A stretch of DNA of 64,000 nt from Pleodorina starrii. Taxonomy: Eukaryota > Chlorophyta > Chlorophyceae > Chlamydomonadales > Volvocaceae. Numbering within the stretch: the first letter of the stretch is position 1; the number at the start of each line of letters is the position of its first letter. The notes below the pieces were generated by a model. The model saw nothing but the letters and a program-made list of their open reading frames with translations, made no database searches and was not told the DNA's origin. Shown here piece by piece: positions 30,594 to 42,800 of this stretch. The stretch spans positions 941,001 through 1,005,000 of the forward strand of contig BRXU01000030.1 of assembly GCA_030267565.1 (NCBI GenBank). The letters run 5' to 3'. The translations under genes were made by a program, and so were the position numbers.

Positions 30594-32763
30594 CTGTCAG
30601 GTAGATTTTCAATAGAGACTCGTTTTCAGGTTATATGATGGCTAGGTTTGGTGCAATGCCCCCACAACACCTCTACCGTTACAGGAAAGTGGTAGTGCCG
30701 AGGTGGCGCAGATGGATCACAAGTAATGTCAATCAAGAGTTGGGAGGAATGTGTGCGTGTGACTGTTCACTAATTGACATGCAACCGTGAAAATCGCAAT
30801 GGCAGAAGACGGACCGGCCAGAGGACAAAGGCGGAAGTTGGTTTGCAGGCAGGTGACCGAACGCCTTACCGCTTAAGCACGCGTCTCATGGGAGCCGCTA
30901 CCGAAAGCAAGGTCCGCCAGGTCTGACGAGGTAATGTGGTTGATTCTTGTCAAGCAGATTGTCGTTTCAGGGAGTGTTGTTTCGGGTGGGCTAGGCAACG
31001 ACGTAGATAGTAGACGAAGAGGTGTATGTACCGACCTAAAAAATTGAAGAATTCAGTGAATGTCGCACAAGTTGGGGCAGCAGCTGTGAGGTACCCTGTA
31101 CCCAGGTAGCGTTGAGGAGGCAGAGAGGCACCTACCCGCTCCTGTACGACAAACGAACTTCGCGCGAACGCTAGTTGGCAAGTTACGCACAATTATGAAC
31201 GTCGGGAATGCAGCGTTACGCAGATCCTAAATGTCTGACAGCCGACACCCTTGTTATTGTCGGTGCTCCGCGGAAGATCGCTCGTCGGCGCGGACTGCGC
31301 GGCTAGCTACTGCCCGGACGGTGGCTTGCCTGCAATGCCGCCAAATGCTTGCTTGGAAGGTTTCACCTACAAGAATAACCCGCCGCTTAACGCATGGCGC
31401 GAACGAAACTAAGTACCTTATCACCTCTGATCAGTGATCACCTCGAGTTAACTCATACTATGATAACCGAGACAAAAGCCGAGCGAAATGTTGGGTCAAC
31501 CTACGGTAATAGACATTTGTCAGACGTGATGCTTTATTTTCTCTCTCTCTCTCTCATTTTTTTTCGATAACACCTTCATCACAACTTCTCCTCTGTCCCG
31601 TTGTCGTAACGGTTAGAAGAACCGCCCGACCTTCGAAGCGCGGCCGCACACGGCCGCACCAGAGCAACTTATCCATCCCGTAAAGTCCGCAGCGTCGTTC
31701 GGAGGCATCCACCCAACCCAAACACTGGTAATATCTATGTGTGTCACGGCAGTTGTCATTACAGTTGACAACTTGACATGTTGCCTGTAAAGCTGTAAAC
31801 CTGTAAAAGGCTGTAATACACTTCGCCGGCAGACAGAGCCCCATCTTGAAGTCCATCTCTGGTAAATTGTTACGCCTTGTCGTCATACATACAAAACTTT
31901 GCACTGACAGAATGAAGATAAGCTGTGCGAGCTGTAAAACCTGCAAGCCTTCAGATACTGAAGGCTTGAAGGCAGGAGACGGCCGCAAGCCGTGTGGTTT
32001 CTTGGCTATTTCAGATCTGCGGCCTACAGCCTGCCTTGCGGGGTCGCGGCGCCTACGGTACCAGGGAGACCGGTCAAAGGGCCCGCTGCCCTTACTACCA
32101 AAGACCGTCCAGAGCTGCGCGTCATTCCCGCTCCCTTGCAAACCACAGCGTGCGGTTGCTTAGGCGACCAGGTTCCATTCACTCTATACCAGCTTGGGGT
32201 GAACGAGAAGCTCTGACGGCCAGCGCGCTCGATCCCAATTGTAGGGTTGCAGACGCAATCCTCTTGGAACGAGCTGAGCTGACAGGAGGCTGCAAAAGCA
32301 CACGCATTCGGGCGCTGTGATGATACTATTGCATCCGGATGATACAATTGCATCCGGACGCAACCATTTCGTATCACAATGGAGCGTTGACACGCGCGCA
32401 CATACACACCTGGGTTACCAAGTACAAAAACGTACACACCTGGGTCTGCCTGGGTGCACCTAACTCCTCCAACACATGCCTTCCGCGCCCAGACAGCCTC
32501 GGCACACATTTCAGCAGTAGGCGCACTACTGATTTTCAAAAAATACACATGCGAAATGCCGGGCCCTTTCCGGCGCCATCCGTCAACACGCCTATGCCTG
32601 GCATTCCTCCGCCCCCAAACCCTATCACCCCCAGTCGTTCATCTATAATCTACGCTCGCCACCGGTCAGTAGGATAAGCCGTTCATGGATGCGCTATTGT
32701 GAGCAGCCAGCGCTTGCACTGCGTGTCCGCTGGTGCCCATGCGCCAAGGAGACGGCAGCCGCT
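30594..32763. other. Between the unrecognised gene and COX6A
   Basis: Likely holds 5' exons of the gene to the left and the 3' untranslated region of COX6A to the right. A possible minus-strand exon ends at a GTAGGT donor near 31133 (FVVQER) but could not be joined. A (CT)n run lies at 31541-31556. A ten-base perfect stem with a three-base loop lies at 31946-31968 (AAGCCTTCAG arms). Several TGTAA motifs, the algal poly(A) signal, cluster on the plus strand at 31785-31820. Confidence 0.4.
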
Positions 32764-33584
32764 TCAGTGGTGGCCGGCCTCAGCACCCTCCTCCGGAGGC
32801 CACACTTTGGCAACGCGAGGGTGGCCCTCGAACAAGCCATCCTCACCCCACGGCATGCCTGGGACGCGGCGGATGCGCATCCAAGGGTACCTGCGAGACG
32901 GAGACAAGTGCGCGTAGAATGATTTGCAGCAGACTATGATATGGAGGCCAGAACGCCACGCGCTATAGTTCGCAAACTATGAGAAGAGTTTCAACAGGGC
33001 CCAGGTGACACCCGGAACACCGAAAGCGTGGTGAACCCCACAGACCACAATCAAGGCCGAAACGCATTTGTATACTTAAAACCCCGAATGCATTGCAGCT
33101 GGCACAGAGGGCGTTGGCTCGGCATATCGGGACAGGCTGCCGGTACAAGCTCGCAGCGCTCAAATTTCCATACTTACGGTGGGATAGTCACGTGGTGCTC
33201 CTCCTCCAGGCCAATGATAAAATCGTAAAGCATGAACCCGGCGCCAATGGGCCCTGCGAGGATGCGGAGCAAAGCAATCACGTTTGCTGACGGAAACAAC
33301 CGGCAAGCCAGCACCCGTTCCGCAACGGCCGTAAGAGCATCCGCGGCAGCAGGCTGCACCTCCAGCAAGGCATGCAATGCCCTAACGCCGAGAGCCCAGC
33401 AAAGCTCACCCAGCAGCATGAAGCCGACCATCTCCTTGCTGACATTCTTCTTCACTTGCTCGGCTGTGATCTGAGGCTTAGGGAAGTATGGAGCCCAGAA
33501 TTTATCGGCATTCATGGACGCATCCGTGGCCATGCGGCGGAGGCCAGGGATAACAGCATTGGCGGAGCGACGGAGGGCCTGCAT
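32764..33584 (-). CDS. COX6A: Cytochrome c oxidase subunit 6A (mitochondrial)
   Basis: Three exons, 33584-33410, 33253-33178 and 32890-32764, give 125 residues, a normal length for this family. Introns are GT-AG (donors GTGAGC and GTAAGT). The N-terminus MQALRRSANAVIPGLRRMA is a basic mitochondrial presequence. One membrane helix follows (MVGFMLLGPIGAGFMLYDF), then EEEHH and the family signature YPWMRIRRVPGMPWGEDG with FEGHPRV, matching the YP-x-LRIR-x-K-x-FPWGDG and F-x-NP-x-V pattern of animal and yeast subunits. COX6A (yeast Cox13) is a single-span inner-membrane subunit of complex IV with a role in dimer stability and nucleotide regulation. If the first intron is read through, the frame stays open, which could mislead automatic annotation. 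An upstream in-frame start at 33677 is possible, but 33584 gives the better presequence. Confidence 0.9.
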
Positions 33585-33870
33585 TTTCACGGAAAGTGTG
33601 CTTGCGCGTCTGACGTTAGAAACACAGACGAGGTCCCTATGCACTGCACTGCCGAGTAGAACACAACGCGTACACACAGCTCCGAAACCTGCCTAGTAAA
33701 CTGAAGTTCTAACTGCAGCTAGGCTTCTGAAAGTCTGCATAGGAAACGTTACGACCTATCTTTTGCGGTGCTTTTGAGGGCACCGAAGATGATCTTGCCA
33801 AGTAGGGTTAGTTGACTCAGTATCGAAAACCGCGCTGCCTCCGCGAAATCAACAACATAAGCTTAGCAAG
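33585..33870. promoter_or_regulatory. Shared divergent promoter region of COX6A and FIG4
   Basis: Only 286 bases separate the two start codons, so both promoters and both 5' leaders must fit here. The sequence is moderate in GC, unlike the exons on either side. No clear TATA box is visible. Confidence 0.55.
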
Positions 33871-36800
33871 ATGGATTCTCAAGAAATTCCATACCAAAGG
33901 CTCTCCATATACCAGACCAAGGCCCGGCTGTACATCGTAGGCTACTGCAAGCTGCGTGGAACGGCTGCACTTCTTAAGGTGGGGCAGCGTGTCTAGCGCC
34001 ATGGCCAGGGGAACGAGAAGGGAACGTGGTGCTCCATCTGGCCGGTGTTGCGGAGCTGGCAGACGGTGTTGCACTCTTTGACGGGAGTCGGGCTGCAGCT
34101 TCAAGCGACTTCCGCGTCTCACCTGCCGAATATGTGCCGGTATCCGGGAGAGGCGGGGTCAAGTGCGCGGTTGATTCGCTTCGCTTCGTTGCCCCTTCGC
34201 ATTCCTAAACCCGCCCCACGGGCTACCCATCCCCTCTCCTCCTCTCCTCCACCCCTCTCCCCCCCCTCGTCCTCCCCTGCCCTCCCGAACCCCTGTTCGC
34301 TCCCCTTTGCCCCGGTCCGCCGACGGCCTCTCCCCCTCCCCCTCCTCACCCTTCTCCAGCTCAGCAAGCAGGAGCCGACACAGCTGGATGTCGCCGAGGT
34401 GGTTGGCAGTTACAGTTTGGACGAGATACGGGCCATGCTGACCCAGATACACATGGCCAACGCGCACCTGGGGGGCCTGCAGCTGGTTACGCACGTAAGC
34501 GCGCAGAAATGCGTTGTGTCTGTCTGTCTGTCTGTCTGTGTGTGTATGTGGTGGTTACAGAGGGGGCTCCGACTCCGGAAGAGCAGGGCCAGCGGGTGTG
34601 TTGTTAAGCCTTGTGGGGGCGCCACAGAGCAAGAGTAAGGGGCGTATCTCGATACGTCCCGATACACCCTCGAGGCGAGGGTGTACCAGTGGACTCTTGA
34701 GTTCGGGAGGGTAGAGCCAACGGGGCAGCTGGCCCTTGGTGCACTGCACTGCACCGGAGGTAACCAGGCACAGCAGCAGAGGCGCACACCCAGACGCCAG
34801 ACCAGACAGCGCAAGTCGCCCAGACAGGAACGAGCGATCCCGGGGGGGGGGGAAGGCTCCGAAACCCGCGAACACGGGCCAATTTGCCATGAGGCTCCCC
34901 AACTGGCGAGACGGACACCTGATCCCCACAAGTATTGTGGTGGTTACTACAGTTGTACTCTGGTATTACTACAGTTGTACTCTGGTACCTGATGGCTGCA
35001 GCCAGCCTCAACCAGTCGCATTGCACATACCGGGTTATGAAAACCTCCTCCTCTCTCTTCCGCCCCCCCTTCCCCTTCCCTTCCCCCTGCCCTTCCCATT
35101 CTCCCCCACTCTCCCTTTGCTTTAGACTGTTATACTCGTCACCCTCCCCCCTCCCTCCCCCTCCCTCTCCCTCCCTCCCCGCCCCTCCCTCCCTCCCTGC
35201 AGTGTTGTGGCATCATCGGTTGTTTCCGCTTCACGGAGACGTACTACCTGCTGCTGGTGACACGTAAGGCCCACGTGGGCTCCCTGTGCGGCGGACACAA
35301 GGTCTACACGGTGGCGGCCACGGCGCTGGTGCCGCTGCACCCGGGATACTGCCAGCAGGCGGGAGGAGGGGGAGGAGGAGGAGCGGGAGGGGGAGGAGGA
35401 GCCGGGCAGGCCAATGGAGCGGCGGAGAAGCGGTATGTGGGGGAGGGGATGAAAAGAAGATACCGCAGCGAAGGGACGGGAGGGGAGGGATGGGACGGGA
35501 GGGGACGGGGGAGGTATGTGGGGGAGGGGAGGGGGAAGAGAGAGGTGGCATTAGGGGGTAGCCCGGGGCAGCAGGCGGTGTCTTGCCGCGCACCCCCGGC
35601 GCCGTGTCGCGTCACGCATATCCCCAAGTTGATGGGGGGAGGGAGGAGAGGGCCCTGCGTGTGCGGTGTGGGGTGGGGTCGGTCCTGGCGCGGCGTGGGA
35701 GAGCGCTTGCGGTAGGGGTCACCCCGCCCGCCCCGCCCCGCCCAAGCAAGCAGCCGCCCAGCGCCCACCTCCAAATCGCCCACCTCCAAATCCGTCTCTC
35801 TGCACGTCCCGTTGTGGGTGCCTCATCTTTGGGGGTGGGATTCAGGAACACAGACCATAGCGACCCCGTCTCGTCCCCCTCCCCCCGACCCCGTGTCGCC
35901 TGCCGGGCCGCGGCTGTGGTGAGATCTGTTCGCCCCTTGGCGCCCTGCACCCCCCCTCCCTCCCTCCCTCCCTCCCTCCTCCCCGGCTTATACGTGGATA
36001 AGCTCCTCCACTCCCTCTCCCCGCGGGGCTCGATAGCCGGCCTGTGGCCCTGGCTCCCAGTGCTACCCGGAGCCTACCACCCTCCACCCCTTTACGTCCT
36101 CCCTTGCTTCGTCCCCTCCGCTGCGATATCACGTTTATATTACCCCCCTGCCCAACCTTCCCCCCCCCCAGCACCGTGGGGTTATCCAGGTAGCTGGTTG
36201 CTGCAACCAGTGCCGGGGAAATCGCGTCGCACTCAGAACACCCCACCGCCCCACCCACCGCCCCACCCACCGACCCACCCACCGACCCACCCACCCGCCC
36301 ACCGCCCCGCCCGGTGTTGTCTCCGTCGTGTTGTCTCCGCAGCTACGTGAAGCTCCTGATGGGTATGGACCTGACCAAGCACTTTTATTTCTCATACACG
36401 TACAAACTGGCGCATACGGTGCAGAGGAACTGCAGGGCGGCGCAGGTGGGGGGGAGGGGGAGGGTAGGAGGAGGAGGGGGGGGAAGAGGGGAGGGGGAGG
36501 AGAGGAGGGGGAGGGGAAGCGGGGAGGGGGAGGAGAGGAGGGGGAGGGGGAAGAGGGGAGGGGGAAGAGGGGAGGGGGAAGAGGGAAGGGGGAGGAGAGG
36601 AGGGGGAAGGGGATGGGGAGGGGGAAGGGGGAGGGAGTAACAGAAACGATGGGAGTACGAGGAGGAGAGGGGAAGGGGGGAAGGAAGAGGGGGGGGCGGA
36701 GACGGCTTCAGCGAGCGGACCCTGAACCCTACTTACCGAATGAACGTACCTGTGGGTGAATGGGTGGCGGGGGGCGGGGAAGGGGAGGAGCGGACCTCTC

Positions 36801-39800
36801 TTCCTGCGAGGGTGGCCGCGAGAGCTTCACCCACACACACCTCCACAGAGCACCCACCTCCTCGGTGCGCAGCCCCCACATAGCTCCCGGGTGAGGGTAA
36901 TCAAGACGTATCAAGATGGCAGCGATGCGATGGAGGCGACGCAAGTGAACCCACAGACCCTGCAGACCCGGGTCTTGCCCGGGGCTTGCTCCACCCCAGG
37001 GGTTTGCTCCACCGCCCAGCTCTTGGCCGGGGCATCCTGCGCCTGTCTTGTCTCGCCCGGATGCACTGTACACGGCATGCGCGGCAACCCGCCGACCCCC
37101 ATGAAGTCCCCCCTCCGACCCACCCCGACCCACCCCGACCCCAACCCTGCCCGCCTGTCAGCTTTGCCTGTCAGCAGCTTTTCCTGTTGTTGGGAGTGTG
37201 TCCTGCTTCGTCCACATCACGCGCCTTATCGGCACTGGGACTGTGTTCCACTTGACCCCAGCTGCCCTGCCGTGCGGAGACTCACACACACAAGTCCACA
37301 CACCTCTGTGGACGCACATGAACACACACGGATAAACACATGCACGCACACACACACACGCACACACACTCTGCTGTATAGACACAAGGACGCACGCAAA
37401 CACACGCACATGCACACGCTACGTGCGTGCAGGGCGCCCTTCCGGGCGAGTTCGGCGCCCCCGGGTCATCGTACGGCACCGCCGGCTGCTCGTCCACCTC
37501 CTGCTCTTCCTCCGTGTACGACAGCATGTTCACGTGGAACTCCTACCTCACGTCGGCGCTGCGGCGGGCGCTGGGCGGCAATCCGCGGTGGACGGTGCCG
37601 CTGATACATGGCTTCTGGGAGCAGCGCCGGCTGTCCAGTTGGGTGAAGTGTGTGTGTATGTGTGTGTGTGGGGGGGGGTGAAGCGTGTAATGCAAGAACG
37701 AAACATGTCTAGTTGGGTGAAGTGTGGGGGGGTGCAGGGGGTTATCCACGTATAGGCCGGAGCCCGTGAGGGGGGCGGGTTGACGAGTTGGGTGGCGGGG
37801 GGTCAGGGAGTGATATGCTCCTTCCTTTATATAACTGCTGCAACCAGTGGCAACCAGTCGCATTGCACACACCGGGTTACGAAAATTTACATTTCCCCCT
37901 CGCTCTTCCACCCTCCGCCTTCACACCCTCCTCTGCGCCTCTGCTCCTCTGCCTCTCCCCTCCCCTCTCCCCCCTCCAGTCTACGGCCGGCCGCTGACTC
38001 TGACGCTGATCGCTCGCCGCTCCCGCCACTTCGCCGGCACCCGCTACCGCAAGCGGGGCATCAACGATGGGGGCAAGGTGGCGAATGAGGTGGAGACGGA
38101 GCAGGTGCGGGTGTGCGTGTTTGTGCGTGTGTGCGTCTGTGTATGTATGCGTGTATGCATGTGTGCGTGTGTGTGTGTGCGTGCGTGCGTGTGTGTGATT
38201 AGTGCCGGTGAGGTGTGTAGTTGTATATGTATATGTGTGTGTGAGGGGGGGGAGATCTCCGCATGCAGTTGGGAAATGGAGGGGAGGGGGAAATGGAGTC
38301 GAAGCGCCTCCCGGGGGAAGGGAAGGCCGGGCTGGGGGAGGGTCTGGTGGGAGGGTCTGGTGGGAGGGGAGGGGAGCGAAGCGAAGCAATGACCTTTCCT
38401 CTTTGCCGCGAACCGTGTTTAACTAATTACATCGTGTCCTTACATCGCTGTATCTTTAACGTTGTTGTCAAGAGATGTCGTTGACATCGAATGAATGACC
38501 CATATCGCGGTTGTTTGTCGTACGTGTGTCGTACGTGCAGGTGGTGGATTGCGGGACGGACTATCGGACACGCACCCCCCTCATGTCGAGTGTGGTGCAG
38601 GTGGGTGGGGTGGAGTGGAGTGGGGTGGGGTGGGGTGGGGTGGGGTGGGGTGGGGTGGGGTGGGGGGGGGGGGGGGGGGGGGGGTGTGGGTGGGGGGGGG
38701 GGGGGTGGAGTGGGGTGGAGCGGAGCGGAGCGGGTATTTGAAGTCGGGATGAATGAGGGGTCGGGGGTAAAAAGAAGATACGATACCGCAGCGGAGGGAG
38801 GGGGGCGAGGGGTGGGGGGAGGAGGGCGTTAGTGCTTTTTCGGTTGGGGGTTGGCCGGGGGTTGACCCCGAGAAGGGGTGGGCTGTACTGGGCGGGGTAG
38901 GGCTTGGATGGGTGGGTGGGTGGGTGAGTGTGCGCTTTTGCCCCTTTCCTGCACGTCCATTTGCACGTCTGTGTGTGGGTGTGGGTGTGTGGGTGTCTGC
39001 GCACCCGATCTGCTGCGCACCCGATCTCCGAAACCAGGCGGGAGGGCGTACGACACCCTTGCCCGGGTCCATCGCTGTGGTTCGCCGTGTCGTACCCCTG
39101 CCCCGCAGCAACCTTGCCGGTCGGTCGTGTGTGTGGGGGGGTGTACGTGTGTATGTGTGTACGTGTGTGTGTATGTGTACATATCTCTGCGCGGGGGGCA
39201 GCGTGTGTCATTTATTGCCACACGAGGGGCCACAGAGGAAGAACAAGGAAGCGGGAGCGCGCCTTGGAAGGGACGCGGAAGGAGCATGGTAGTTTCTAGA
39301 AGCTCCACCTTACACCTCCACCTCCACCTTCACCTTCACCTGGGATTTCCTTTTCAACCCCACCTTTACCCCCTCCTTTCCCCCCTCCTTTCCCATCTCC
39401 TTACCCCCCCCCCCCGCTTCCCCCCTTTTCTCCCCCCTACCGGTACCTCCCCCCAGGTCCGTGGGTCGGTGCCTCTGTTCTGGTCTCAGCAGCTCACCGC
39501 CCTCAGCCCCAAACCGGAGATCATTCTGCAGCAGTTTGACCCGCTGTATGAGGTAGGTCGTGTGCATGTGTGCGGCGGGGTGTATGGCTGTACGGCAGGT
39601 TCCGGGTCAGGGTACGGCGTCCCGGGCTGTTGGTTGGTTGGTTGATTGGTTGGCTTGCTCCTGAGGGCATGCGGCGCCTTCGGAGTCCCCTCTCTGCGGA
39701 AGCCCTCCTTCCCCCCCTCCCTCCCCCCCCACATACACATGGAGGATCATGCTGTGACGGCCGCTCTCTCTTTCTCTTTCTCTATCCCTATCTATAATTC

Positions 39801-42800
39801 TCTATCTGTCTCATCTCTTGCGTCGGCCGCCTAGCGTGTAGAGTTACGGGCCTGTGGTATTTCCTCCTCACCCGGCACCCCTGCCGTTGGTGTTTCGTTA
39901 CCCCTCGCCCCTCCCCTCCCCTTTCCCTCCCCGCTAACCTCCCTCTCCTCCCTCCCCTCCAACCTCCCCTCCAACCTCCCCTCCCCTCCCCTCCCTCCAG
40001 GTGACCGATGCCCACTTCTCCGACCTAGAGTCCCGCTACGGCTCCCCCGCCGTGGTTCTCAACCTGCTCAAGAGCAAGGAGCGGCGGCCCCGGGAGGTGC
40101 TGCTGCGGAGGGAGCTGGCGGCGGCGGTGGCGCAGCTGAATGGGCAGAGGGGGCGGGGCAGGCAGCACATCGTGTACATGTGAGGGAGGGAGGGAAGGGG
40201 AGGGAAGGGGGGGAGGGAGGGAGGGAGGGGGGAAAGGGAGGGAGGGAGGGAGGGAGGGGGGGAAGAAGGGGAGAGGGAGGGGGGGAGGGAGGGAGGGAGG
40301 GAGGGAAAGTAGGGAGGGAGGAAGGGGGGAAAGGGAGGTTAGGGAGGGGAAGGGAGGGAGGGGGGTTTCTCGCTTTTTATCCTCTATAAACATCTGTTTG
40401 GTGCTTTCTACGCGGGGTCTGCTGTACTTGCTGGTCGTCGTTTGTCGGTGTTGTTGGTTGGCGGTTCCTGGCTGGTTGCCGTACGACATTCTCATGGTTG
40501 GGTGTACGGCTCTCGTCGTGATGTGGAGAAGAGCTAGGGAGGGGGGGAGGGGAGGAGGGGAGGAGAGCGGCGGGAGGTGAAGAAGGGGGCGCGAAGGAGT
40601 AAGGGGACGCGCTAAGGAAAACCCACTCGCCGCCCCTCCCCTCCCCCCCCCCCCCGCCTATACGTGGATAACCCCTCCCTTCCCGGATAACTCCCCTTCT
40701 CGGGCTGCTTCATTCGGACGGGCGCCCTGCTTCGCCAGCTCTGGGGAACGCATTCCCCGCCTGCGCCGCCCCTAGCCACGTGCCCACGCCCTCCTGCCCT
40801 CCCTTCCGCACCGGCACCACCGCTGCCGCCTCCCGCCCACCCACCCATCCATCCACCCACCTTCCTGCCTCTGCCCCGCCCCTCCCCCACTCCCCTCCCC
40901 CCCCCCCCAGACCCTGGGACTTCTCCAAACACGCCAAACAGAGCGGCGCCAACTTACTGGGCGAAATAGCCGCCATCACCCGCCTAGCTCTCGACATGAC
41001 CGGGCTGTTTGTGCACAACCCGGCAGCGCCCGTGCCGCTGCCGGCGCCGCAGCGCCCGCCGCCGATGCTGTCGCCGGGTGCCGCCGCCGGCCTGGCGTCG
41101 CCTGGCGGCGGCGGCGGTGGCGGCGGCGGCAGCGGCGGTGGCGGCGGCGGCGGCGGCGGCCTTGGGTCCGCCACATCGCGCGCATCCGCGGTGGCGGCGG
41201 CAGCGGCGGCGGCGGCGGTGGGCTCGCTCCGGCGCGACGGCGGCGGCAGCACCCTGCACCTCGCCGCCGCCGCCGAGGCGGCGGCCGCCGCCGTCAAGGC
41301 GCGCAGCGCCACCGCCGCCGCGTCCAGCCGCAGCGGCAGCTGCCGCCCCTCCCTCGACTTCAGCCGCAGCAGCCTCCGTCACACCTCCCCTTGCAACTCC
41401 GGTGGCGGCGGCGGCGGCGGTGGCGGCGGCGGCGGCGGCGGCCTGAGCTCCGCGCAGTGGCAGAGCGGCGTGCTGCGCACCAACTGCATCGACTGCCTGG
41501 ATCGAACCAACGTGGCCCAGTTCGCCTTTGGGCTGGTGGCCTTTGGTCGGCAGCTGTACAAGCTGGGGCTGCACGACGTGCGCGACATCGACGCCGACAG
41601 CTCCGCCGCCTTCACGCTCATGGCGCTGTACGAGGCGATGGGCCACGTGCTGAGTCTGCAGTACGGCGGCAGCGAGGCGCACACCATTTTCTTCCAGCGC
41701 AAGAAGGGCGAGTGGGAGGCGGCTACGCAGTCCAAGGATATGCTGACCAGCATCAAGTGGGTGGGGTGGGGGTGGGGTTTGGGGGGGTTGGGTTGGGGGG
41801 AAGGGAATTGGGGTGGTTTCCTCACTGTGTTGCATCGCGAGTTCACGACCGCTCCCCGACAGCTCCCCGACAGCTTCGCGGAACCCACTCGAACAGCCCG
41901 AGTCGTTCGATTGCTGCTGTGCCGTACCGCACCGTGCCGTACCCTGTGTACTTCATGCGCTTTCCCCTCGCCGGCTTCTTTCCCCGACCCAACCCGACCC
42001 GGCCCGGCCCATCCCAACCCAACCCCACTCCGCCCGGCCCGAACCCGCCCCAACCCGCCAGGCGGCTCTACTCCAACACCTACACCGACGCCGAGAAGCA
42101 GGACGCCATCAACCTCTTCCTCGGCAACTTCGTGCCCCAGCCCAACCAGCCGCACATCTGGCAGCTCGACACGGACCAGTACCTTCACTCCGAAACCACG
42201 CTGCGGCCGCCGCCGCCGCCGCGGCCTCAAACGGCGGCGGCGGCGGCGTCCACGCCGTCATCGCCGCTGCGGCGGCAGGGCTCCGCCGCCGCCGCCGCCG
42301 CCGCGGCGGCGGCGGCGGCGGCTTCGCCGCCGCTACCCGTGTCCTGGGGCGCCGGCGAGCAGCCGCTCGGTCTGACGGGGGCGGGGGAGGAGCCGCCGGC
42401 GGGCGCCGCGGCGGCGGCGGCGGCGACGGCGCCGCCGCCGCCGCCAGCGCGGTACGGATTCGCCAGGGCTTCGGCAGACTGGACGGCGATGGCGACTGTC
42501 GCGGCGGCGGCGGACGCCCTGAGCGCCGGACCCGAGCTGGACGTCGCCGCCGACGAGGCGCCGGCCGCCGCCGCTGGCGGCGGCGGTGGCGGCGGCGCCG
42601 CCGCCGCCAAGTTCCCCTGCCTGCCGCCAGAGTCGACGCCGCTGCCTCTGGAGCTCTCATCCGACGACGACGACGACGCCCGTTCTCGGTCGTACCACGA
42701 GCCCGGCGGCGGCGACGCCGCCGCCGCCAGCGGAAGCGCTGGCGGCGGCGCCGTCGCCGCCGCCGCCGCATACGCTTCCGCCGCCATACCGTTCCACAGG

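Noticed and set aside
33254..33409. Reading COX6A exons 1 and 2 as one continuous exon
   Set aside because: The frame is open through the 156-base intron, but removing it restores the family's single membrane helix and normal length, and the splice sites are good.
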